Shown here: positions 38,573 to 46,355 of the stretch, in pieces | Layout: each line of letters starts with the position of its first letter | Position numbering within the stretch: position 1 is the first letter of the stretch | Origin: Ignavibacteriota bacterium | GTDB lineage: Bacteria; Bacteroidota; Ignavibacteria; Ignavibacteriales; Melioribacteraceae | Assembly: GCA_016708125.1 (NCBI GenBank) | Contig: JADJGF010000001.1 | Span: forward strand, 62,001-126,000 | DNA: 64,000 nt | Direction of reading: 5' to 3' | Made by a program: the position numbers and the translations under genes | The notes under the pieces: generated by a model | The model's database searches: none | Told to the model about the DNA's origin: nothing | What the model saw: only the letters and a program-made list of their open reading frames with translations

Positions 38573-39862
38573 TTAATTATCTTCCAATTGTATTGAACCT
38601 TCTACAATACTGAATTTATTATTTTGAAGTAAACGAATAATCTCGGCTCCAGCTAAAAACATTGTTCCGTAACCATGTGCGGCAAATTTATTTACCGGAC
38701 GATGATAATAGAAAGCTGAATCAAATCCCATTCCCGTGCCGACACAAGTTCCTTCAATTTGACCGCTATTATTTATTTTTGTACTTATTGCATTCCATCC
38801 AAGTATTGCAATTGGTGCAAAAGCTAATTTATCAATTAAGCCTTCGTTAATTGCTTTGCATATTGAATATGTAATAATCGCAGTTGCAGAAGTTTCTAAA
38901 TAACTATCCGTTCTATTTATTAATTGATGCCAAAATCCGGATCCCGATTGAAAAGAAATTAATCCGTTTAAATGATTTTTAAATTGATCCAAAACCGAGG
39001 AATATTTTCTATGATTTTTGGGCAAAACTGTTAAAAGTTCTACCAACGCCATAACAGCCCAGCCGTTTGCTCTTGCCCAATAAAATTTAGGCTTCGTATT
39101 CATTTTTTCAACCCAGCCGTGAAAATACAAACCATTTTCTTTTTCAAACATTAGTTTTGAAAATTGTAAAACTTGTTTTGTTGCATCATCAAAGTATAAT
39201 TTATTATTTGTAATTTTTCCCATTAATGCAAGCGCTGGAACACTCATAAATAAATCATCAAGCCATAAAGTATTTTTATAAGGTCTATTTCTTGCTAACG
39301 TTCCATCGCTAAATCTGTATTGTTTTTTGCTTATGTAATTAATAAAATTATCTATCAATGGGCGTATGTTAAAATCTAATCCGAACAATTCAGCTTTTAT
39401 CATTGATGCACAAATTGCACCGGCGTCATCCAATGCAGCGGGATTTACTACAGAGTAAATTGTAGATTTTTCATCAATTATATTTTCTTTATTATTTAAA
39501 TAAAACTGACTCAAATCAGAAATCAATTTCAATCTTTTTTTTGTATAATTACTAAATTTTTCTATGCCGGTAATTTCACCTAATTGCAATAATCCGGCAT
39601 AAGTTACTCCCCACTCATAACTTGTTAATCTAAATTGACTTTTTGGAATTATTGTATTTTCATCAATAACAACTTTACCGCCGATTTTTTTATTATTTAA
39701 GTTGTTCTCCAAATTTGATGGCGTTGATTTTTCAAGAAATTCTAATACTTTTAGTAATTTTTTTACAATATGATTTTCTTTAGGAATTTGATACGGAATG
39801 CTGTAATCCGGTCTTAATAAATGTAACGGTGTATTTGAATCATTTATTTTCATATTACACAC
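38573..39862 (-). CDS. Unsaturated glucuronyl/rhamnogalacturonyl hydrolase, family GH105
   Basis: About 429 residues, an (alpha/alpha)6 toroid with GH105 motifs: NPAALDDAGAICASM, LDDLFMSVPALALMG carrying the predicted catalytic Asp, YWARANGWAVMAL, and the C-terminal AHGYGTMFLAGAEI. There is no signal peptide, so it acts in the cytoplasm on the unsaturated disaccharides made by pectin lyases. The first possible start is GTG at 39862, overlapping the upstream stop as TAGTG; an ATG at 39853 is also in frame. The overlap indicates coupling with the lyase-like gene. Confidence 0.92.
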   Translation of the reverse strand: MCNMKINDSNTPLHLLRPDYSIPYQIPKENHIVKKLLKVLEFLEKSTPSNLENNLNNKKIGGKVVIDENTIIPKSQFRLTSYEWGVTYAGLLQLGEITGIEKFSNYTKKRLKLISDLSQFYLNNKENIIDEKSTIYSVVNPAALDDAGAICASMIKAELFGLDFNIRPLIDNFINYISKKQYRFSDGTLARNRPYKNTLWLDDLFMSVPALALMGKITNNKLYFDDATKQVLQFSKLMFEKENGLYFHGWVEKMNTKPKFYWARANGWAVMALVELLTVLPKNHRKYSSVLDQFKNHLNGLISFQSGSGFWHQLINRTDSYLETSATAIITYSICKAINEGLIDKLAFAPIAILGWNAISTKINNSGQIEGTCVGTGMGFDSAFYYHRPVNKFAAHGYGTMFLAGAEIIRLLQNNKFSIVEGSIQLEDN

Positions 39863-41640
39863 TATTGAATTGTTATTGAATGTTTAAAAGGGACAAGTCC
39901 GGTAATATATAAATGTTTTCCCTTACCTTTTATTGTGCCAAAATGTGTTGAATAAACTTCACCATCCAAAAAGTATAAATTATTATGTTCTGCTTTTCCC
40001 GGACCTATTTCAATTGTATCATTTCCAATTGTATATTTTGCAAATCCGTTATTAAGAAAATAATCATTTTCATTATCACCTTTTTCAACACCTTCCAAAT
40101 TGCCTTCTTGATCAAAACATAAATCCAAAGTAATTTCAACATTTTCCGGACCATCAATATCAAAATCAATTTTGAATTTATTATTTTCTTCTTGAATAAT
40201 AATTTTTGAACTTAACGTTAAAGTTGTTACCGGTCTTGAATTAAAATCCATTTTACTCCAAAATCTTCCGTCTAAAGATTCTGTTAACTTGTAATCACCA
40301 TTTTTATTTCTCTTTTCCGAAGGAAGCGGATGATAATAATATGCTTCTTTTTTTTCTGAAAGAATATATTTATTTGAATCAATTTCAATTCCGTCACTTC
40401 TAAAATAACCCATGCTGAAAAATGAAGTTGATAATCTCGCATATTCAAGAATTGCTTTACCTTTTCTAAATGTAAAAAAAGTGGGGTTGCACGAACGACC
40501 GGAAGCAATTATTAATGGTTTATCATTTCCGCCAAATATAGATGCGGAAATTGTATCACGTTTAATTCTTACCAAATTAGATTCATGAAAAATTTTCGTA
40601 TAATTTTTCGGCAGAGTTTCACTTTTGGGCAATTCATTGAATAAAATCGGATCAGCCATAAAAAAAGGTAGTGTTCTGCTTAAAATAGTTTTTTCAAAAT
40701 CATTCAGCAATTCAATTTTTCGCATAACAGCAGATAAAAATCCATCATTTTCGTGAATAGCAATATATCTATAAGTTAAATATCCCCTTAAAATTGAAAT
40801 TGGATTAAACTGATCCTGACGACGTGAATTTAAACTTACAAGTTCTCCATCTTCTTCTAAATAATAGTAACTTGAAATTAAATTTTTCTTAGCAATTTCA
40901 AATAACTTAGGCTGATTTAAAACTTCACCTAAAGTTATAAAAGCATTGTTTTCAACAATTGCATAATTTCTGCTTCGCTCGGGATAATTATCATCGGCAT
41001 CAATAAAAATACCTTCATCCATCCATTCGTTAATTCTATCTAAATATTTTACATCTTTAAAAATTGAATATAATTGAGCCAGAACCGATGCTATTTCCCA
41101 TCTATGATTTGGTGTATGAACTCCGCCGTTTTTTATTCCATCACAGGCATTGATTAAAAATTTATCAAGTTTACTTTTTACATTTTTTAATTCATCAAAA
41201 TTATACAAGTTAATAATTTTTGCTGCCGGACAAAGTGATTCCAATAAAAATGCTGTATCAGGCGGAGATTGTCTATTTCCGGCAGAATCAAGTGTTCCAT
41301 TTGGATATTGCAATTTTAAAAGTTTGTCAATTATTAATTCTAGACTTACAATTACATTAGAGGATTTAAAATAGGTCGATTTATCATTGCAAAAAGCCGC
41401 AGTTAAATTTGCAAATGGTCCACTTAAATTTCTGTAATATTGTCTTTGCTGCGTTTCGTTTTGCTGCTGAAGTAATTTTTCAACTGTAGAATCATTTCCT
41501 TTTATTAAACGAATGATTAATTTTTCATCAAGTTGTGGTTTTTTATCATCAACAAAACTGATTAAATTACCCGGAACAAAGACTGTTGCTAATGCCAATG
41601 AACTTGTTTTTAGAAAATCTTCCCTGCTCATTTTTTTCAT
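39862..41640 (-). CDS. Putative polysaccharide lyase-like protein with Tat-like N-terminus
   Basis: About 592 residues. I choose the ATG at 41640 because GGAG lies seven bases upstream; the longer frame would start at TTG. The N-terminus SREDFLKTSSLALATVFVPG resembles a Tat-type or anchor signal with a single Arg. The first ~350 residues are alpha-helical with GGVHTPNHRWEIAS near residue 175 and RNYAIVENNAFI later, resembling the toroid of heparinase II/III-type lyases. The last ~230 residues are beta-rich. I do not recognise the family with certainty. Coupling to GH105, which acts on lyase products, and the LacI-type operator upstream support a lyase role (inference). Confidence 0.65.
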   Translation of the reverse strand: MKKMSREDFLKTSSLALATVFVPGNLISFVDDKKPQLDEKLIIRLIKGNDSTVEKLLQQQNETQQRQYYRNLSGPFANLTAAFCNDKSTYFKSSNVIVSLELIIDKLLKLQYPNGTLDSAGNRQSPPDTAFLLESLCPAAKIINLYNFDELKNVKSKLDKFLINACDGIKNGGVHTPNHRWEIASVLAQLYSIFKDVKYLDRINEWMDEGIFIDADDNYPERSRNYAIVENNAFITLGEVLNQPKLFEIAKKNLISSYYYLEEDGELVSLNSRRQDQFNPISILRGYLTYRYIAIHENDGFLSAVMRKIELLNDFEKTILSRTLPFFMADPILFNELPKSETLPKNYTKIFHESNLVRIKRDTISASIFGGNDKPLIIASGRSCNPTFFTFRKGKAILEYARLSTSFFSMGYFRSDGIEIDSNKYILSEKKEAYYYHPLPSEKRNKNGDYKLTESLDGRFWSKMDFNSRPVTTLTLSSKIIIQEENNKFKIDFDIDGPENVEITLDLCFDQEGNLEGVEKGDNENDYFLNNGFAKYTIGNDTIEIGPGKAEHNNLYFLDGEVYSTHFGTIKGKGKHLYITGLVPFKHSITIQ

Positions 41641-41682
41641 AATAATCTCCAAAATTAGTTAAAAATTATTTCGTTTATTGGA

Positions 41683-41713
41683 TTTAACTAAACCACTTTA
41701 TTTTTTAACTAAA
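41683..41713. repeat. Direct repeat TTTAACTAAA in the lyase leader
   Basis: The decamer occurs at 41683-41692 and 41704-41713, exactly 21 bp apart, two helical turns. It contains the ACTAAA half-site of the nearby operator. It may be an accessory binding site in the leader. Confidence 0.4.
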
Positions 41714-41763
41714 TCATTAACCTATTATATTACAACATATTATCTGTAGATATAATCAAAGTT

Positions 41764-41808
41764 ACTAAATCGTTTTAGTAATTTATATAATATTATTTTT
41801 TCTTGCAA
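41764..41808 (-). promoter_or_regulatory. Promoter with LacI-type operator ahead of the lyase-GH105 genes
   Basis: On the minus strand: -35 TTGCAA (41803-41808), 17-bp spacer, -10 TAAATT (41780-41785), then the 16-bp near-palindrome (41764-41779; plus strand ACTAAATCGTTTTAGT), part of the 20-bp TTACTAAA...TTTAGTAA at 41762-41781. The layout equals that of the sites at 26415 and 34270. Confidence 0.75.
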
Positions 41809-41902
41809 TTTTTTTATTTGATGGGAAAAAATATTTCCAGAAAATTGAGATTTGAGATGTGAATTAAATTTTAGATTGCAGTAAATCGTTGAATAAATTT
41901 TA

Positions 41903-42244
41903 TCATAAATTTTTATTTGAAATTGAATCGATTTTAATTTGATCTTTAAGTTTAATTAATAACTCATCTTTAATCTTGTAATTTAATTTTATTACATCGG
42001 CAGTTTCAAATGGATCAATTTTAAGATTGTACAATTCTTCATATCCTTTATTTATTGAATTCCCAAAAGGAATTAATTGCCAACCACCTTTTCTAAATGT
42101 AAATTAATTATTTGTCCTTAAGTAGAGTTCCCTTTCCTTATTTTTTTTTGAGCCGTTTATTAAATCCCAAATATTATTTCCATCAAAATTAAAATTCATT
42201 TCCAATATAGAATCAATCAAAGAAATAAATGTTGGAAATATATC
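41903..42244 (-). pseudogene. Sulfatase C-terminal remnant
   Basis: The minus strand reads DIFPTFISLID, NFDGNNIWDLINGSKKN, ERELYLRTNN, a stop, then FTFRKGGWQLIPFGNS and GYEELYNLKIDPFETADVIK to a natural stop. This is the C-terminal pattern of formylglycine-dependent sulfatases (IFPT, DG, RKG-W-L, LYNL-DP-E). The catalytic N-terminal two-thirds are gone and one TAA interrupts the remnant. It is joined in frame order to a fragment of an unrelated acetylesterase, so a deletion fused two genes. Confidence 0.85.
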
Positions 42245-42638
42245 TTTTGCAATTTCTGATTAGGCGTTTTCAGTTTGCTCAAGCGCCCATTGCATATTTG
42301 ATTGTCCGGAATAAAGTCAAACTTAAACAATCATAATATTTTTAAGAGCGCTATCATAAATTGTAATTGTATAAGGTCCGCCTGTTATTTGGGTTTTAAT
42401 CTTTACAAACCATTCACCATTTTCGTTTGTTTCTGCACTATAAATTGAATTATCCCAACTTTTTGAAATTAAAATTTTACTATTTGGTTTTGCCCAGCCC
42501 CAAATTGGAGTATCAAATTCTTGCTGTAAAACCATATTATTTGAAATGAATGACGGAGTTCAAATTTGTGCGTGTAGTGAAAATGTATGTATAAGAAAAA
42601 GTAAAAATATTTTAGAATTCAGAACTGAAAATTTTCAT
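42245..42638 (-). pseudogene. Sialate O-acetylesterase-like N-terminal remnant
   Basis: From the ATG at 42638 the gene reads a disrupted signal peptide (KIFLLFLIHTFSLHAQ in a shifted frame), then TPSFISNNMVLQQEFDTPIWGWAKPNS, ENGEWFVKIKTQITGGPYTITIYD, and the catalytic block YSGQSNMQWALEQTENA. These are the opening beta domain and SGNH-type serine motif of SASA-family acetylesterases. At least three stops interrupt it; two are TGA where Trp is expected (before TPSF and before LYSGQSN). After SEIAK the sequence passes directly into the sulfatase remnant. Confidence 0.88.
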
Positions 42639-42680
42639 TTTTAATTCCTTAAAATTTTTTAAAAAATAATCACCACAAAA

Positions 42681-43601
42681 CTAATTTGAAGTAATACTTT
42701 TAATCCAACTAATGCATAAATCTTTCCACTTCTCTAATCTGCCTTTGCCTATTGCCAATCCGAAACCGTGTCCGCCTTTTTCAAAAATATGTATTTCACT
42801 TGGGATTTTATACTTTTTTAAGTTTTTATAAAACATCAAACTATTTTCAACTGGAACACCTCCGTCATCTTCCGCATGTACCAAAAAAGTCGGTGGAGTA
42901 TTTTCCGAAATATGCAACTCATTCGAATAATAATTTATCAAATTACTATCTGCATTTTCACCTATAAGATTTGTTCTTGAACCGGAATGTAAATTTGGTG
43001 TTTTAAATGTTATAACTGGATACATTAAAATCATAAAATCGGGTCTGCAGTTTATTGAATCAATTTTATCAGTCGTAAAAAAGTTATCTTCAAAATGAGT
43101 CCCTAAAGTTGAAGCTAAATGTCCGCCGGCAGAAAAACCCATTATTCCAATTTTATTTGAATCAATTCCCCAATCTTTTGAATGAAATCTTGTTAACCTA
43201 AGAGCTCTTTGAGCGTCCAAAAAAGGAGAAAGCCTTCCTTCAATATTATTCGGTGTGTGAGGTAATCTATATTTCACGACTATTCCCGCAATGCCAAATG
43301 AATTAAGCCATTTGGCAACATCTGTACCTTCATAATCATACGCTAAAATTCTATATCCGCCTCCCGGAAAAATTACTACGGCTTCACCGGTTGCATATTT
43401 TTTTTCTGGCAAATAAACTTCAATCATAGGTTTATCAACTTCGGTAATCCGCATAATATCTGTTATTTGAATTTTTTCATCAACTTTGATATCATTTTGG
43501 TTGGGAACATTTTTTTCCCAAAGTGGTAACTTGAAATTTTGACCTAATAATATTGTAGAAAAAGTTCCGTAAATAATTACGAGCAGAAAATATTTTTTCA
43601 T
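42681..43601 (-). CDS. Secreted alpha/beta-hydrolase esterase
   Basis: 306 residues with a signal peptide ending near ILLGQ. The oxyanion-hole motif is VIFPGGGYRILAYDYEG, the nucleophile elbow GIMGFSAGGHLAS, and the late catalytic Asp and His are in FLVHAEDDGGVP and FEKGGHGFGLAIG. This is the acetyl-xylan/pectin acetylesterase-like group often found in polysaccharide loci (BD-FAE type). It would remove acetyl groups from pectin or xylan outside the cytoplasm. It lies between the acetylesterase remnant and the frameshifted rhaM. Confidence 0.88.
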   Translation of the reverse strand: MKKYFLLVIIYGTFSTILLGQNFKLPLWEKNVPNQNDIKVDEKIQITDIMRITEVDKPMIEVYLPEKKYATGEAVVIFPGGGYRILAYDYEGTDVAKWLNSFGIAGIVVKYRLPHTPNNIEGRLSPFLDAQRALRLTRFHSKDWGIDSNKIGIMGFSAGGHLASTLGTHFEDNFFTTDKIDSINCRPDFMILMYPVITFKTPNLHSGSRTNLIGENADSNLINYYSNELHISENTPPTFLVHAEDDGGVPVENSLMFYKNLKKYKIPSEIHIFEKGGHGFGLAIGKGRLEKWKDLCISWIKSITSN

Positions 43602-43621
43602 TTTTTCACCTATAAATAATT

Positions 43622-43935
43622 TTACTTTTCAATATGAAATACTTCTTCCAATTTTTTTGATACGGGACTTTTATCTTCATTAACTTCCATTAATGGAGCC
43701 ATATAATGCCCCATTTTTTACATAACAAAGTTTTCCCAATTTCTTCCCATCTTTTTAAATCTTCAATTTCTGCATACGCAAATAAAACATCAGTTTCTTT
43801 ATCATGAAAAATTGAATAAGTTTTTACACCATGTTCTAATATTGTTTCTTCAAACTCAGCCCAAATTGGATTGTGTCTTGTTTTATATTCACCTTCATTA
43901 CCTTTATTTAATTTCATTTTAAACGCTACTCTCAT
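43622..43935 (-). pseudogene. rhaM: L-rhamnose mutarotase with a one-base frameshift
   Basis: The 5' frame reads MRVAFKMKLNKGNEGEYKTRHNPIW, IFHDKETDVLFAYAEIED and WEEIGKTLLCKKWG, all typical RhaM, then ends early at WLH. In the neighbouring frame the family's C-terminus continues without break: HYMAPLMEVNEDKSP and LEEVFHIEK to a stop at 43622. Where RhaM normally has WW (TGGTGG), the window shows TGGGG, consistent with loss of one T near 43715. Whole length would be about 104 residues, the usual size. A sequencing error is possible. RhaM interconverts rhamnose anomers, which fits rhamnogalacturonan use. Confidence 0.88.
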
Positions 43936-44199
43936 GTCAAAATTTTCCTTGTAATTTTATTCAAAATATTTCAATAATAATATATTTTAAAAAATCATTC
44001 AACTTTCGAAATTAAATTTAATAATTGTATAACTAAAGAAATTGAATAATTAATTGATCTTCTTTAAAATTTGAAATTATATCTTAAATATTATTTACAG
44101 AAAAATATTCATATCTTATTTTTTTATATGAAAAATTATTTTTATTAAATATTTTAAAAAAGCTTTTTAATTGTGCAATTACATAAGCATTGACTTATA

Positions 44200-46302
44200 A
44201 TGTTAAATTCCTTTAATCCATTTGAACTTGAAAAACTTCGATTAAATCTCATCGAATTCAGAAAACATTATTCATATCTTCATCTAAACTTATTTAATTA
44301 TAACGAATATTTTTCAACAGTTCTTCAATTTGATGATATAAATACAGCCGAAGCATTTCTCTTAGAATTTATTGATGAATACAAACTAGCCGTTTCAAAA
44401 TTTGATGTTTATGGAATCAATCCGGAATTCACCGAAACAATAATTGAACAGCTAAGAAAAATTAATTTTTACAAAACTATTTTAGAACAATTATCTTTTT
44501 TAGAATCTGAAATAATCCGAATAGAAACAAATTTTATAAAATTAACTTCGGTTATAAATGGTAATAAAATTGCAGAAAAAAACTATAATATTTATTTCCC
44601 GTTGATTTATAAACCTTCGAATGAAAATTATTACGGAATTTTAGAATCAATAAAAGTTAGAATAAATAAATCGACAGATAAAAATCATATCATTATTGTA
44701 CCAAGCGAAAAAGAAATTGAGGATTTAATTTTAACTCAATGCAGTAAATCATGGGAGCTTGCATTAAGAATTTCAAATAAGTACGTCAAAAAATTATATC
44801 CTTTCCATGAAGTAATAATCAGCTTTTCAAAAAAAATTGGTTTTTACGAAGGAAATTCTTTAGGCATAGTTTTAACGATTTTATTTCTTGAACAAATTTT
44901 AAAATTTTATAACCCGACTTATACCATAAAAATTATGGAGCAAGTTGGATTTACCGGCGGAATTTCTGAAACTGGAAATGTATTAAGAATGGGCAATGAA
45001 ATTATTATACAAAAAATTAGAACTGTATTTTTTTCTGAGTTAGAACTTTTTGTATTTCCGAAATATGAAGAAACTTATGCATTAAAAGAACTTTCTAACC
45101 TTAAAGAAAAATATCCGAAAAGAAATTTAAAATTAATTCCGGTTGAAGAGATAAATGATGTTTTAAATAGAAGAGATTTAGTTGATATTAAAAAGCAAAA
45201 TATTCTAATTCGCTCGGCAAAGTTTATTGAAAAGAATTGGATTAGTGCAGCTGCAACTTTAATCCTTTCTATAATTTTTGCTTATTTATTTATTGTTGAT
45301 TGGGATGATAATCCAAGTATTGTTAAAGCTGATGGAAGATTACTCTATATAAATAATAAGAATGGAAAAACACTATGGACTTTTGAAGCTTTCGCAAATC
45401 GAAATGAATTATCTAGTAATTTTCAAAGACAAATTATTAAAATCGTTGATATCAATGGTGATGGCTTAAATGAAGTAATCAGCACAAAGCAAATCAATGA
45501 TTTGAAAAACATTGCTCACAATTATAACATTATTACTTGTTATGATAAAAATAAAAATATTATTTGGACATATAAATTTAATGATATTGTTGAATCGGAA
45601 AGAGGTACATTAAATAATGAGTATTCTTTCAATATTCTTGACACACTAACAGAAAATAAAATTAAATCATTAATACTGTTTTCAAGTAATATAACATCTT
45701 TTAGTTCTGCTATTTATCGTTTAGAATTAAAAACCGGGAAAAGATTACCCGGAACTTTTTGGGCTTCCGGTCATGTAGTTGATGGAATAATAAAGAATAT
45801 AGATCAAGTTGGAAAAAAAGAAATCATTGGAATTGGTTATGATAATGGATATGAAGATTTAGTTTTTTTTGTTTTTAATTTTGATACATTAACAACCGTC
45901 CGACCCACAACTAATGAATATTTAATCAGAAATTATCCCGTCTGTAATATGAAAGCATATATTCGCTTTCAAAAATCAGATTATGATAAATATATTGGAG
46001 TTAGAACACCAACATTTAATTTTGGAAGTTTTTATGAAAACGAGGGAAGTGCAAAAATTTGTTTTGCATCAGCAATAGGTTTGAACCAAGAAGAACGAGC
46101 AATTGGTTATGAAATAAATTCTAATTTAAAAGATATAGATATTGTAATTGTAAGTACATATAGAGTTAGAAGAGATTCTCTAGTAGTTCATGGAAAACTA
46201 AAACCGCCACTTACAGATACTGATGAATACTGCAATATTTTAAAATCTCAAATAAAATATTGGAACGGAAAAGAATTTGTATATCGAAAAGATTTGGACT
46301 GA
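44200..46302 (+). CDS. Membrane protein with Lon-like Ser/Lys protease domain and FG-GAP-like C-terminus
   Basis: 700 residues; family not recognised as a whole. Residues 1-165 are helical and charged with no signal peptide. Residues about 170-325 resemble the Lon proteolytic domain: EGNSLGIVLTILFL with Ser220, FTGGISETGNVLRMG, Lys272 in IIIQKIRTV, FVFPK, then LIPVEEINDVLNRR. Ser220 and Lys272 fall where the Lon catalytic dyad would be. A single membrane segment follows (about 348-366). The rest includes DINGDGLNEV, a calcium-binding FG-GAP/VCBS-type loop, and further beta-rich sequence. No AAA+ domain is present. It is the only plus-strand gene among the glycan genes and has an untidy upstream region with no clear ribosome-binding site. 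Confidence 0.7.
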   Translation: MLNSFNPFELEKLRLNLIEFRKHYSYLHLNLFNYNEYFSTVLQFDDINTAEAFLLEFIDEYKLAVSKFDVYGINPEFTETIIEQLRKINFYKTILEQLSFLESEIIRIETNFIKLTSVINGNKIAEKNYNIYFPLIYKPSNENYYGILESIKVRINKSTDKNHIIIVPSEKEIEDLILTQCSKSWELALRISNKYVKKLYPFHEVIISFSKKIGFYEGNSLGIVLTILFLEQILKFYNPTYTIKIMEQVGFTGGISETGNVLRMGNEIIIQKIRTVFFSELELFVFPKYEETYALKELSNLKEKYPKRNLKLIPVEEINDVLNRRDLVDIKKQNILIRSAKFIEKNWISAAATLILSIIFAYLFIVDWDDNPSIVKADGRLLYINNKNGKTLWTFEAFANRNELSSNFQRQIIKIVDINGDGLNEVISTKQINDLKNIAHNYNIITCYDKNKNIIWTYKFNDIVESERGTLNNEYSFNILDTLTENKIKSLILFSSNITSFSSAIYRLELKTGKRLPGTFWASGHVVDGIIKNIDQVGKKEIIGIGYDNGYEDLVFFVFNFDTLTTVRPTTNEYLIRNYPVCNMKAYIRFQKSDYDKYIGVRTPTFNFGSFYENEGSAKICFASAIGLNQEERAIGYEINSNLKDIDIVIVSTYRVRRDSLVVHGKLKPPLTDTDEYCNILKSQIKYWNGKEFVYRKDLD

Positions 46303-46355
46303 TATAAAATCCAGTGCAAATTTCTCAATTTTTTAATAATCAAAATTTCTAAAAA

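Noticed and set aside
44190..44202. TATAAT just upstream of the Lon-like gene as a -10 box
   Set aside because: It overlaps the start codon itself and has no -35 at proper distance.
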